From: Bog-950 sp964631835
GTDB lineage: Bacteria; Bacteroidota; Bacteroidia; Chitinophagales; LD1
Assembly (NCBI GenBank): GCA_964631835.1
Contig: CAZWAD010000020.1
Coordinates: forward strand, 8,159-72,158
Length of the DNA stretch: 64,000 nucleotides
Direction: 5' to 3'
In this document: positions 56,095 to 64,000 of the stretch, piece after piece
Layout: each line of letters begins with the position of its first letter
Numbering within the stretch: the first letter of the stretch is position 1
The notes under the pieces: model-generated
The model's database searches: none
Seen by the model: the letters and a program-made list of their open reading frames with translations, nothing else
What the model was told of the DNA's origin: nothing
Program-made: the position numbers and the translations under genes

Positions 56095-56220
56095 GCACAC
56101 CGGTTGTTCATTTACCCGGCAGGCGATTATCTATAACCAACCGGTTAACAGGTTTACCGGTAAAGGCGCTTCGCCCTTCAGGGGCAGGGGAGTTTTTCCC
56201 GCAGCCTTTTGCCCGGTTTT

Positions 56221-56544
56221 CTACCCTAACTTTTTTCTGATTTCGCTCAGCGGAAGATTTTTCAGCTTATCTCCCAAATCAAGCGCGGGTTTCTTTCGAA
56301 TTGCCTGAAGCGGATTTTCGGGATAGTCATCAGCCGGGTCATCGGGCTCCCACTCGTACAAATCGTCAACAGTGCATTTGAAAAAGAGGCATAGCTTTTC
56401 AGCATGTCTTGCTATCAGTTTCGGATATGTTCCGTCCAGATATCCTTTTGCCACCTCCTGGCTTATGCCCGCCTTCCGGAGTGCGGCAAGCGGAAACCTG
56501 ATGTTTCTTTCTTTCATCAGTTGAGCTATTCTTAAAGTAAGCAT
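56221..56544 (-). CDS. XRE-type helix-turn-helix transcriptional regulator
   Basis: 107 residues from the ATG at 56544 (MLTLRIAQLMKERNIRFPL); the frame extends 20 codons upstream with low-complexity polar sequence. Residues 1-65 fit a Cro/C1 HTH: LRIAQLMKERNI, ALRKAGISQEVAKGYLDGT (recognition region), and ARHAEKLCLFFKCTVDDLYE, the usual final helix. The acidic/basic tail (EPDDPADDYPEN to LSEIRKKLG) is a short extension. It probably controls its own promoter. About 100 bp upstream lies a 21-bp tandem repeat array that could be its binding region. GC and codon use resemble the surrounding genes. Confidence 0.78.
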   Translation of the reverse strand: MLTLRIAQLMKERNIRFPLAALRKAGISQEVAKGYLDGTYPKLIARHAEKLCLFFKCTVDDLYEWEPDDPADDYPENPLQAIRKKPALDLGDKLKNLPLSEIRKKLG

Positions 56545-56642
56545 AGATTGATTTTTTACTGTTTGTTGTTTATTTACCTCTCCCGATGCTTCATTTGCAG
56601 CCACCGGAGTGCTATTGGGTTAACGCAAACGCGCATAAATTA

Positions 56643-56831
56643 TTATAAACAGCATGCCGGTAACGATAAACACCCAACCGGAAACGGTAAATGCGTAACA
56701 GGTTACGATAAATGCCTAACCGGATACGATAAATGTATAACCGGATACGATAAATGCCTAACCCAATACGGTAAATGCTTAACCGGATACGGTAAATGCC
56801 CAAGCGCGTACGGTAAATGATTAACTTTCCT
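56643..56831. repeat. 21-bp tandem repeat array, about nine units
   Basis: Clean units start at 56664, 56685, 56706, 56727, 56748, 56769, 56790 and a partial at 56811; a degenerate unit precedes at 56643. The repeating core is CG(A/G)TAAATG then 3-4 variable bases then AACCGGATA. The period is exactly 21 bp, two turns of B-DNA, and also seven codons, so a heptapeptide-like (CLTGYDK) frame stays open on the plus strand and another on the minus strand. It fills the gap between the HTH gene and folD (56545-57052). Confidence 0.9.
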
Positions 56832-57052
56832 GAAAATATGGCATTAGGAGCAGCCCTATTGTATCGGGGGCTGAAACAAACGGGGTTCTGCGCTGGGGGT
56901 TTGAAGCTTTGCAGCCGGTATATTGTTTTCGGGTAAGCCCGTATTTTATACCCGTAAGAAAAGTAACTGCCGCTGGGCGGGCAAATTTCTTTACCGCTAA
57001 TAAATACTTCCTCTTTTATTTGCACCTTTAAACTTTCAATTGCATTAACCCC

Positions 57053-57928
57053 ATGCTGCTGCTCGATGGCAAAAAACTGGCTGAAGAAATTAAAGCCGAA
57101 ATAAAGAACGAAACCCTGCGCCTTACGGCAGGCGGCAGTCGCGCCCCCCACTTAGCCGCAGTGCTGGTGGGCAGCGATGGCGGAAGCCTGACTTACGTAG
57201 GGCATAAGGTAAAAGCCTGCGAGCAGGTGGGCTTTAAATCAACCCTGCTTCATTTTGATGAAACCATTACCGAAGATTTTCTGCTCAGCGAAGTGAAAAA
57301 GCTGAACGATAACCCCGAAATTGACGGCTTCATTGTTCAGCTTCCGCTGCCTAAGCATATCAATTCCGAAAAGGTAATTATGAGCATTGACCCGAAGAAA
57401 GATGTGGATGGCTTTCACCCGGTAAATGTGGGCAAGGTAACGCTCGGTCTGCCGGCTTACGTGTCAGCCACTCCGCTTGGCATTACCAAAATACTGGAGC
57501 GCTATAATATTTCTACCGAAGGCAAACACTGCGTAATTATTGGCAGGAGCAATATTGTTGGCCGCCCCATGAGTATTCTCATGAGCAGCCAGAGCAAAAG
57601 CGGCAACGCCACCGTTACCGTGTGCCACAGCAAAACCAAAAACATGAAAGAGCTGACCCTTCAGGCCGATATTATCATTGCCGCGCTCGGCAAGCCGGGT
57701 TTTCTTACTGCCGATATGGTTAAAGAAGGCGCGGTGGTTATTGATGTAGGAACCACGCGGGTTGCCGACACAACATCGAAGAACGGATGGCGTTTAAAAG
57801 GTGATGTTGATTTCGAAAAAACGGCTCCCAAATGCTCCGCCATTACTCCGGTACCGGGCGGGGTGGGTCCTATGACTGTAGTATCGTTATTATTAAATAC
57901 CCTAAAAGCTGCAAAACATGAAGTGTAA
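57053..57928 (+). CDS. folD: Bifunctional methylenetetrahydrofolate dehydrogenase / cyclohydrolase (FolD)
   Basis: 291 residues that interconvert 5,10-methylene-THF, methenyl-THF and 10-formyl-THF using NADP+. Signatures: PHLAAVLVGSDGGSLTYVGHK (substrate Tyr and Lys), IDGFIVQLPLPKHI, KDVDGFHPVNVGKV, CVIIGRSNIVGRPMSILMSS, VTVCHSKTKNM and ITPVPGGVGPMTVVSLLLNT. ATG start at 57053. The following lipoprotein gene starts 11 bp inside its 3' end. Confidence 0.96.
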   Translation: MLLLDGKKLAEEIKAEIKNETLRLTAGGSRAPHLAAVLVGSDGGSLTYVGHKVKACEQVGFKSTLLHFDETITEDFLLSEVKKLNDNPEIDGFIVQLPLPKHINSEKVIMSIDPKKDVDGFHPVNVGKVTLGLPAYVSATPLGITKILERYNISTEGKHCVIIGRSNIVGRPMSILMSSQSKSGNATVTVCHSKTKNMKELTLQADIIIAALGKPGFLTADMVKEGAVVIDVGTTRVADTTSKNGWRLKGDVDFEKTAPKCSAITPVPGGVGPMTVVSLLLNTLKAAKHEV

Positions 57929-58862
57929 AATTCATTTATCCGCTGCGCTAATCTGCCTGCTTCTGCTCACCGCCTCTTCCTGCAAGGATAAACGCAAGCC
58001 AGCTACGGCTGACGGAACACCGGCAGGCGGCATTCAAACCTTTACCGATACTTCCGTTTCATCGGTGCGCGTGTTCGACCAGAACGGAAGAATTTGCATA
58101 CAGCAAAGCAATACATACTACGAAATGGCTGACCTGTACGAAGGCGCAACCCGCATTCCCCTGCTTCTGAAAATAAAGAAAACCGAACTCTGCTTTGCCG
58201 ACTCGGTAAACAAACACAAGGTTTACGAAATAGAAGCCAACAGCATTCTCGATACGAAAAAAATTCACTGGCAGAACTCCTTTGTGGCTACCGGCATTCA
58301 GTTCAGCGACAATTCCCTGCTGGCAGTTCATGAAGGCGTTGAAACCGAAGAAGATTTCCTTACCCGGTACAGCTTAGCCGATGGAAAAGAACTTTTCAGC
58401 TGCTCGTACAGCGAAATGCGGGTGAAAATACCCAACGTAAGAGACAGAAGGTTTATCGGGTTCACTTCGCAGAAAACCGCTACGGAACCGGTTCAACAGT
58501 TTCGTGAAGAAAACCTTTTCGGGGTGGTGCGCTACTCCGTAGGAACCGGTGGGGGCAATGCGGCTAAAATCATTCTGAAGCGAACCAAAGTGGCGGCAAA
58601 AATGCCGCTCTACTCGCCCGAAATGATTCTGGTTTCAACGCATGAAAGCGCCACGGCTATTGATGACGGAAAAACCATCGTGCTGATGAAAGCCGATGAG
58701 CGTTATACTCCTAAAGATGTAACCGGTTTCTCGGTTCAGTTTGTGTTTTATTATGGCGAGGACAACGAAAGCGCAAAAATCCTGATTCCCGTAGTGGACG
58801 ACCGCCTGGATATCAGCCGTGCGCAATACGATAAGGACATTTTCGAAATCAAATCTTTTTAA
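57918..58862 (+). CDS. Lipoprotein of unknown function
   Basis: 314 residues. The N-terminus is a lipoprotein signal with lipobox-type end LLLLTASSC and a charged start to the mature chain (KDKRKPATADG). The mature part has beta-rich, WD-like or propeller-like short segments (RVFDQNGRICIQQSNTYYEM; TEEDFLTRYSLADGKELFSC) and ends QYDKDIFEIKSF. I do not recognise a family. Translational coupling with folD (11-bp overlap) gives no functional hint. Confidence 0.75.
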   Translation: MKCKIHLSAALICLLLLTASSCKDKRKPATADGTPAGGIQTFTDTSVSSVRVFDQNGRICIQQSNTYYEMADLYEGATRIPLLLKIKKTELCFADSVNKHKVYEIEANSILDTKKIHWQNSFVATGIQFSDNSLLAVHEGVETEEDFLTRYSLADGKELFSCSYSEMRVKIPNVRDRRFIGFTSQKTATEPVQQFREENLFGVVRYSVGTGGGNAAKIILKRTKVAAKMPLYSPEMILVSTHESATAIDDGKTIVLMKADERYTPKDVTGFSVQFVFYYGEDNESAKILIPVVDDRLDISRAQYDKDIFEIKSF

Positions 58863-58927
58863 CGTTTGCACCTGCAACTTTTCAACTGCAGTTTGCTTCT
58901 GTCAGTAAATAACATCAAATTTGATAA

Positions 58928-61633
58928 GTGAATAGAAGAATACAACTGCACATCATCTGTCCGGCAAGGAATAATTTATTTGCATTTAGCTGTATCGTAT
59001 GTTTTCTGCTGGCCGGTATATCTCTGCCGGCACAGGTACCGCAGGCGGTCAATTACCAGGCCATAGCCCGCGATGCTGCCGGAACCCCGCTCGCCAGCCG
59101 TACGGTTTCCGTCCGTATTACCATTAACGATGGCGTTAATCCCGGGTTTCCGGTTTACCAGGAAACTCATTCGGCTGTTACCAACCCATTCGGGCTCTTT
59201 ACCTTGAAAATAGGTTACGGCAATCCTGTACTCGGCTCATTCCCTTCCATCAATTGGGCGGGAGGCAACAAATATCTTCTGGTAGAAATGGATGCCAATG
59301 GCGGAACCAGTTATTTAAACATGGGTGCCTCGGAATTAATCAGCGTGCCTTATGCCTTATATGCTGCTAATGGCGGAGGCGGAGGAACAACGGGTCCTAC
59401 CGGGCCAGCCGGTCCTGCAGGACCGGCCGGTGCACCGGGAGCTACCGGTGCAGGCGTTACAGGCGCCACCGGAGCAACCGGACCTCCGGGGCCCACAGGC
59501 GCTACAGGTGCAGGTGGAGGTACTACCGGCCCCACAGGACCTACCGGTGCCCAGGGTGTTACAGGACCTGCCGGAACCACCGGTGCAACAGGTGCGGGAA
59601 CCACCGGAAGTACAGGCCCCACCGGGTCTGCTGGCCCCGCAGGAGTTACTGGCGCTGCGGGTTCAACCGGGGCTACAGGTGCCACCGGCACCGGAGTAAC
59701 CGGTAGTACCGGAGCTACAGGACCCACCGGTGCAACCGGTCCAGGGGGCGGTGCTACTGGGCCCACAGGCGCTACCGGTGCCACAGGACCTGGCGGAGGA
59801 GCTACAGGACCCACCGGACCCACCGGAGCAACAGGTGCAACGGGCAGTACCGGGGCTACAGGTTTTGGGGCTACGGGTAATACAGGCGCTACCGGCTTGC
59901 AAGGTGCCACCGGACCCACCGGGCCCACCGGGGCATCGGGTGTAACGGGCAGTACCGGGGCTACAGGTTTTGGGGTTACAGGTAATACAGGCGCTACCGG
60001 CTTACAGGGAGCCACCGGACTCACCGGACCCACCGGAGCAACGGGTGCGGGTGCAACCGGCAGTACGGGGCCTACAGGCTCTACCGGTGTCACGGGTGCA
60101 CAGGGCGCTACAGGGCCTTCGGGCATTGGTGTAACAGGAGCTACCGGAGCAACCGGCTTGCAGGGAGTTACCGGCCCGGCAGGCGCCACAGGCGCTACCG
60201 GAGCAAACGGGGCTACAGGGCCTGCCGGTGTAACAGGCGCCACTGGCGCTACGGGCGCTACCGGTCAAACAGGAGCTACCGGTGAAACAGGACCCACGGG
60301 CGCGGGTGGCGGGGCTACCGGTCCTACAGGACCCACAGGACCTACAGGTGTTGCCGGTGGGAATGAATGGCTGCTTACGGGAAATGCCGCCACATCACCG
60401 CCAACCAACTTTATCGGCACCACAGACACCAAGGACTTTGTTATAAAGACAAATAATACCGAGCGGATGAGGATAACCTCAGCCGGACAGGTGGTAGTGA
60501 ATAATACGGTTGCACTGGCAGCCGATATATTTTCGTCTTATTCAACCGGTACGAGTAATTCCATCAGCGCTTATCCCACCGGCTCAGGCAAAGCGTTGTA
60601 TTTGTACGGCACTGCTGCACATACCGGTAACTTAAGTGAATTTATTCAGCTGGGAAGTACCGGCAGGGGTCTTGATTTGTTTATGGGCAATACGAACAAC
60701 GATTATGGAATTGTTTCGGTTCACAGCGGAACGGGCAGAGCCGGAGTTTTTCAATCTACAAATTCATCTTCGGTTCAGCCGGCACTTTTTGCGCAGCATA
60801 TCGGTAACTCAAACGTGCTTACCGTTCAAAATACAACTTCTACCAATTCGAGTGCAGTTGGTTTCTTTAATCAGACTTCCACAGGACTTACCATCCCTAC
60901 ATATCAGAATGCAGCGGCAGTTTACGGTCAAACCGCAGGAGCACGGGCTGCCGTATTTACTTCGAGCGGTCAGTCAACCAACGTGCATGTGGTTCATGCC
61001 GAGTATGTTCCTCTTTCAGGAAGTTACGATGCCATTGCGGTTTACGGTAAATCGGCTACACCGGGCATGGGATATGGTGTGGTGGGAGAAGGGAACTGGT
61101 TTGGAGTATATGCGAATGGTAATTTGGGTGCTTCAGGTACCAAATCCTTCGTGATAGACCATCCACTCGATCCGGAGCATAAATTCCTGAAGCATTATTC
61201 AATTGAATCTCCCGAGGTGATGAATGTTTACAGAGGCAATGTTTTACTTGATGCCCATGGCGAAGCGGTAATTCAACTGCCTGATTATTTTCATGCAATC
61301 AACAGGGAGATTTCGTATGTGCTTACCCCCGTTGGCTCACCGGCTGATTTGTTTGTAAAGGCCGAAGTTGATGGGTCGGGTAAATTTATAATTGCCGGAG
61401 GAAGTTCGGGAATGAAAGTTTCGTGGTATGTATATGCCGAAAGAAGTGATTTATACATGACTACTTACCCGGAACAAAAAGCGGTGGAGGTTACCAAACG
61501 TCCCGACCAGGCAGGTAAATTTCTTCGCCCCGAATTATACAACCAACCCAAAGAAAAAGGCATTTTCTATGGCGGAGATTATAAGATCCTCCCTGCAGTA
61601 TCTGATACTGTTCCCTCAACGAAAAAGCAGTAA
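58928..61633 (+). CDS. Collagen-like Gly-X-Thr surface protein
   Basis: 901 residues from a GTG at 58928: a signal peptide (to about 36, GISLPAQ), then a Bacteroidota N-terminal domain (about 37-148: VPQAVNYQAIARDAAGTPLA, PVYQETHSAVTNPFGLFTLK, ELISVPYALYAANGG). A collagen-like stretch covers about 153-477, with roughly 100 triplets mostly GAT, GPT, GVT and GST, interrupted by short GAG/GGG breaks. About 480-700 looks like a head domain with FIGTTDTKDFVIKTNN and ERMRITSAGQVVV, as in phage-tail-like proteins. The C-terminal ~150 residues begin SFVIDHPLDPEHKFLKHYSI. There is no T9SS C-terminal domain. A trimeric collagen stalk on the surface is likely, by analogy with BclA-type proteins. Confidence 0.85.
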   Translation: MNRRIQLHIICPARNNLFAFSCIVCFLLAGISLPAQVPQAVNYQAIARDAAGTPLASRTVSVRITINDGVNPGFPVYQETHSAVTNPFGLFTLKIGYGNPVLGSFPSINWAGGNKYLLVEMDANGGTSYLNMGASELISVPYALYAANGGGGGTTGPTGPAGPAGPAGAPGATGAGVTGATGATGPPGPTGATGAGGGTTGPTGPTGAQGVTGPAGTTGATGAGTTGSTGPTGSAGPAGVTGAAGSTGATGATGTGVTGSTGATGPTGATGPGGGATGPTGATGATGPGGGATGPTGPTGATGATGSTGATGFGATGNTGATGLQGATGPTGPTGASGVTGSTGATGFGVTGNTGATGLQGATGLTGPTGATGAGATGSTGPTGSTGVTGAQGATGPSGIGVTGATGATGLQGVTGPAGATGATGANGATGPAGVTGATGATGATGQTGATGETGPTGAGGGATGPTGPTGPTGVAGGNEWLLTGNAATSPPTNFIGTTDTKDFVIKTNNTERMRITSAGQVVVNNTVALAADIFSSYSTGTSNSISAYPTGSGKALYLYGTAAHTGNLSEFIQLGSTGRGLDLFMGNTNNDYGIVSVHSGTGRAGVFQSTNSSSVQPALFAQHIGNSNVLTVQNTTSTNSSAVGFFNQTSTGLTIPTYQNAAAVYGQTAGARAAVFTSSGQSTNVHVVHAEYVPLSGSYDAIAVYGKSATPGMGYGVVGEGNWFGVYANGNLGASGTKSFVIDHPLDPEHKFLKHYSIESPEVMNVYRGNVLLDAHGEAVIQLPDYFHAINREISYVLTPVGSPADLFVKAEVDGSGKFIIAGGSSGMKVSWYVYAERSDLYMTTYPEQKAVEVTKRPDQAGKFLRPELYNQPKEKGIFYGGDYKILPAVSDTVPSTKKQ
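59385..60360. repeat. 9-bp-phased collagen coding repeat
   Basis: Nearly one kilobase of GGN-NNN-ACN coding repeats (Gly-X-Thr), with longer near-identical blocks repeated internally (for example GSTGATGFGATGNTGATGLQ and its GVT version). It has high GC and is prone to slippage. The opposite strand is also open as a long Pro/Ala/Val frame. Confidence 0.9.
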
Positions 61634-61658
61634 ACAACTTGCCGCCTCATTTGGTTGT

Positions 61659-61675
61659 CTTGAATTAAATTCAAG
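61659..61675. promoter_or_regulatory. 17-nt palindrome between the collagen-like gene and queE
   Basis: CTTGAATT A AATTCAAG, perfect 8-bp arms around one base, 61 bp before queE. It could be an operator or the stem of a weak terminator; there is no T-run after it. Confidence 0.3.
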
Positions 61676-61735
61676 CTGTCGCTTGTGTTGATATAAGCAT
61701 TCGGAGGTTAGTGTTTTTTAATTTCAATTTGCGGA

Positions 61736-62353
61736 ATGGGATTGAAGAAAGGTGAGGCAAGGCTGCCTGTCATGGAACACTTCTACACCATTCAGGGGGA
61801 GGGGTTTCACCAGGGCAGGGCGGCTTACTTTATTCGCCTGGGCGGCTGCGATGTTGGCTGCACCTGGTGCGATGTAAAGGAAAGCTGGCCGGCTGAAAAG
61901 CATCGGCTGTGGAGTGCAGAGGAAATTGCCATTGAAGTTTCAAAATCGGGAGCGGAATTTTGTGTAATTACAGGTGGCGAGCCGCTGATGTACGATTTAA
62001 ATGAACTAACCAGTGCCCTGCACAAAAAAAAAGTTAAAACACATCTGGAAACTTCAGGAGCATATGCTTTAAGCGGCAAATGGGACTGGGTTTGTGTTTC
62101 TCCCAAAAGATTTAAGCTGCCTCTGGCGCAATGTTTGAAAGCAGCAGATGAATTGAAAGTAATAGTTTTTCATCGCAGCGATTTTCGTTTTGCGGGGGAG
62201 TATGCATCAAAAGTGAGGTCTTCCTGCAAATTATTTTTACAGCCCGAATGGAGTAAAGAAAAAGAAGCGCTGCCCTGGATTACCGACTTTGTAAAAAGGA
62301 ATCAGCAGTGGCATGTTTCGCTGCAGATTCATAAGTATATGAACGTTCCATAA
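61736..62353 (+). CDS. queE: 7-carboxy-7-deazaguanine synthase (QueE)
   Basis: 205 residues of a radical SAM enzyme that contracts the 6-carboxytetrahydropterin ring to 7-carboxy-7-deazaguanine in queuosine synthesis. MEHFYTIQGEGFHQGRAAYF is the QueE N-terminal signature; GGCDVGCTWCDVKESW carries the CxxxCxxC cluster that binds the 4Fe-4S. ITGGEPLMYDL and THLETSGAYAL are also typical, and LQIHKYMNVP ends the chain. It completes with queA (25.6 kb) the two queuosine genes of this window. The PorE-like gene starts 12 bp downstream. Confidence 0.94.
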   Translation: MGLKKGEARLPVMEHFYTIQGEGFHQGRAAYFIRLGGCDVGCTWCDVKESWPAEKHRLWSAEEIAIEVSKSGAEFCVITGGEPLMYDLNELTSALHKKKVKTHLETSGAYALSGKWDWVCVSPKRFKLPLAQCLKAADELKVIVFHRSDFRFAGEYASKVRSSCKLFLQPEWSKEKEALPWITDFVKRNQQWHVSLQIHKYMNVP

Positions 62354-62365
62354 ATAATAAATTCC

Positions 62366-64000
62366 ATGAACAGTAAAATCGGTTTTCTTGTTGCTGTAGT
62401 TTTAATGCACTGTACAGGCTTTTCCCAAAATGTAATAACTAAAAGTGATGCCCGGGGGAAAGCCAAAGAGTTTTATGACCGTGCCGATAATGATTTTGCA
62501 TTTGGTAAGCTGTATTTGGCTGATTCTTTTGCCCGCGAGGCTGTTAAGGAGAAAGATAACTTTATTGATGCCTGGCTTCTTTTGGGGGTAATCAACCTCG
62601 AGCATCTGAACCGGTATGACATTGCGCAAAAAGCCTTTGAAAAAGTAAAATTGCTTTTACCGGGCTATGTCAATGATATTGACTTTCAATTGGCACGATG
62701 CCAAATTTTTAATTACGACTACACTGGCGCGCGTCTTCATCTTAACTCATTTCTTCAGCAACCAAAGATCTCCGCTACCCAGCGCTTTAAAGCCAATAAA
62801 ATGTTGAAAGATTGCGACTTTGCCGAAACGGCAATGAAGAACCCGGTTGATTTTAAACCGGTGAATCTGGGCAGCGGAGTTAACACGGCTGACGATGAAA
62901 GTATGCCATCGCTTACGGCCGATGGGAAATATTTATGTTTTACCCGCCACACCGGAATGGGACGCTATCAGGACGAAGATATTTACATGAGTTTGCACAC
63001 CAGCGCGGGTTATGCTCAGGCCACCAGCATTGGAGAAATGATAAACACGGAACAATATGTGGAGGGCGCACAAAGTTTTTCTCCCAGCGGTAAGTATTTG
63101 TTTTTTACTGCTGTCAACCGTCCTGACGGTTTGGGAAGTGCGGATATTTACATGAGCCGCAGAACCGGTGATATGTGGGAAAGCGCTAACAATTTAGGTG
63201 CGCCTGTAAATACTCCGGGCTATGAGACACAGCCTTGTATTTCAGCAGACGGTCGTACACTTTATTTCTCTTCTGTTCGAGCTACCGGTGAGGGCGGCAG
63301 CGACATTTGGATTAGCCATTTAAACGACCAGTCGGGATGGAGCGTTCCTATCAATCTCGGGAAGAGAATAAATACCATGTTCGATGAAATGCGACCCTAC
63401 ATTCACCCCGATGGTAATACGCTGTATTTTTCCTCAAACGGATTACCGGGCATGGGCGGTTACGATTTATATGTAAGCCGCAGACTCGCTGACGGAACGT
63501 GGGGTGAACCGGTTAACCTCGGATACCCGATTAATACCGCACGCGATGAATTGGGTGTTTATGTTACTGCCGATGGCAGCACTGCTTATTTTGCCAGTGA
63601 GCAAAAAGATTCAAGAGGGCAAATGGATATTTACAGTTTTGAAATGCCTTCCCTTCACCGCCCGGGATTTACTTCCTATATCAAAGGGAATGTTTTCGAT
63701 GCGCAAACCCGCGAACCGGTTTATGCCAGCATACAGGTCTACGATTTAGAAACCGGTAAACTTTTTGCCACACTTTCATCGGATAGGATTAATGGAACAT
63801 TCCTCTCAACTCTGCCATCGGGAAAGAATTACGGAATCGTAGTACTGAAAGACGGATACCTTTTCTATTCGCAGAATATTTCTCTGGTTGACGTAAAAGA
63901 GGGGGTGCCTTATGAAGTAGATATTGCTCTGCACAGAATTGAGGTGGGAGAGAAGGTAGTTCTCAACAATATTTTTTTTGAATCGGAGAAATTTGATTTG
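62366..64000 (+). CDS. PorE-like OmpA-family protein, TPR + WD40-like propeller (partial, 3' end outside window)
   Basis: 545 residues visible. A signal peptide (MNSKIGFLVAVVLMHCTGFS) is followed by TPR-like helices (about 25-150), then a PD40/WD40-like beta-propeller (about 170-400). Its blades include MPSLTADGKYLCFTR, QSFSPSGKYLFFTAVN, PCISADGRTLYFSS, PYIHPDGNTLYFSSNG and VYVTADGSTAYFAS. A carboxypeptidase-regulatory-like domain (about 425-515, SYIKGNVFDAQTREPVYASI) comes next. An OmpA C-terminal peptidoglycan-binding domain is just starting at the edge (VVLNNIFFESEKFDL). This domain order is that of Porphyromonas gingivalis PorE, which links the T9SS PorKN/PorLM machinery to peptidoglycan. 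A housekeeping OmpA role is the alternative. The cysteine in LMHC is not a good lipobox. Confidence 0.85.
   Translation, partial: MNSKIGFLVAVVLMHCTGFSQNVITKSDARGKAKEFYDRADNDFAFGKLYLADSFAREAVKEKDNFIDAWLLLGVINLEHLNRYDIAQKAFEKVKLLLPGYVNDIDFQLARCQIFNYDYTGARLHLNSFLQQPKISATQRFKANKMLKDCDFAETAMKNPVDFKPVNLGSGVNTADDESMPSLTADGKYLCFTRHTGMGRYQDEDIYMSLHTSAGYAQATSIGEMINTEQYVEGAQSFSPSGKYLFFTAVNRPDGLGSADIYMSRRTGDMWESANNLGAPVNTPGYETQPCISADGRTLYFSSVRATGEGGSDIWISHLNDQSGWSVPINLGKRINTMFDEMRPYIHPDGNTLYFSSNGLPGMGGYDLYVSRRLADGTWGEPVNLGYPINTARDELGVYVTADGSTAYFASEQKDSRGQMDIYSFEMPSLHRPGFTSYIKGNVFDAQTREPVYASIQVYDLETGKLFATLSSDRINGTFLSTLPSGKNYGIVVLKDGYLFYSQNISLVDVKEGVPYEVDIALHRIEVGEKVVLNNIFFESEKFDL

Noticed and set aside
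56548..56820. Plus-strand 90-codon frame with CLTGYDK-like heptapeptides
   Set aside because: It is open mainly because the 21-bp repeat contains no stop in this phase. There is no signal or family, and it overlaps the HTH promoter region. A remote chance of being real is noted under the array finding.
56612..57151. 179-codon minus-strand frame across the folD start
   Set aside because: It arises from the 21-bp repeat (a multiple of 3) and the antisense of folD. It begins inside folD and its translation is repeat-driven.
59350..60243. 297-codon minus-strand frame of Pro/Ala/Val repeats
   Set aside because: It is the antisense of the Gly-X-Thr collagen repeat; the 9-bp phase keeps the opposite strand open. 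There is no start signal or independent protein feature.
1..64000. CRISPR array, tRNA/rRNA, insertion sequence, prophage or defence island
   Set aside because: I looked on both strands and found no repeat-spacer pattern, tRNA-like fold, transposase, integrase or defence genes.

Overview
The window comes from the chromosome of a Bacteroidota bacterium, most likely an environmental member near the Chitinophagales/Sphingobacteriales; it carries no rRNA by which to place it. Three things point there. Many large secreted proteins end in type IX secretion system (T9SS) C-terminal signals, both type A and type B (gliding-motility / CHU_C type). SprB-type and PKD repeats, a TonB-dependent receptor and a PorE-like OmpA protein are present. 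Upstream regions contain Bacteroidota-type promoter elements (TTTG ... TAnnTTTG), and several genes appear to start at TTG or GTG. I saw no tRNA, rRNA, CRISPR array, insertion sequence or prophage.

Layout. 0-12 kb: a TonB-dependent receptor cut by the left edge, pabB, an unknown outer-membrane protein, a decayed AAA+ ATPase remnant behind a polyprenyl synthetase gene, and a 1850-residue adhesin with 22 SprB repeats closed by a strong terminator. 12-19 kb: a small membrane-protein gene broken by one base, the phospholipid genes gpsA and a plsB-like acyltransferase, then two T9SS-secreted enzymes (a GH28-like pectinase relative and a purple acid phosphatase). 19-26.6 kb: the housekeeping run ftsX - DUF3098 - uppP - truB - ribF, then a GT9 glycosyltransferase with an orphan ABC permease, then queA. 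26.7-35.2 kb: an alpha/beta hydrolase, an acyltransferase and a surface-polysaccharide group (multi-span membrane protein, Wzx-like flippase, two glycosyltransferases) with recQ inside it. 35.2-43.9 kb: a nucleoside phosphorylase, a secreted metallopeptidase, a DMT transporter, ribD, prmC and cytochrome c maturation genes (a CxxxY-type ccmE and a large ccmF/ccsA). 43.9-56.1 kb: a type B T9SS protein, DinB-like, P460-like and DUF4256 proteins, then two very large divergent surface proteins (1040 and 1515 residues). 56.2-64 kb: an XRE-type regulator next to a 21-bp tandem repeat array, folD, a lipoprotein, a collagen-like Gly-X-Thr protein, queE and the PorE-like protein cut by the right edge.

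How it fits together. Much of the coding capacity serves the cell surface: adhesins, secreted hydrolases, polysaccharide export and a likely T9SS-peptidoglycan anchor. These genes are interleaved with single-copy core metabolism (folate, riboflavin, queuosine, phospholipid, cytochrome c). I did not find a clearly new multi-gene system. The most unusual items are the 21-bp array beside the HTH gene, the collagen-like protein, the CxxxY CcmE, the two decayed or frameshifted genes, and the absence of PorP/SprF-like partners beside the three type B cargo genes.
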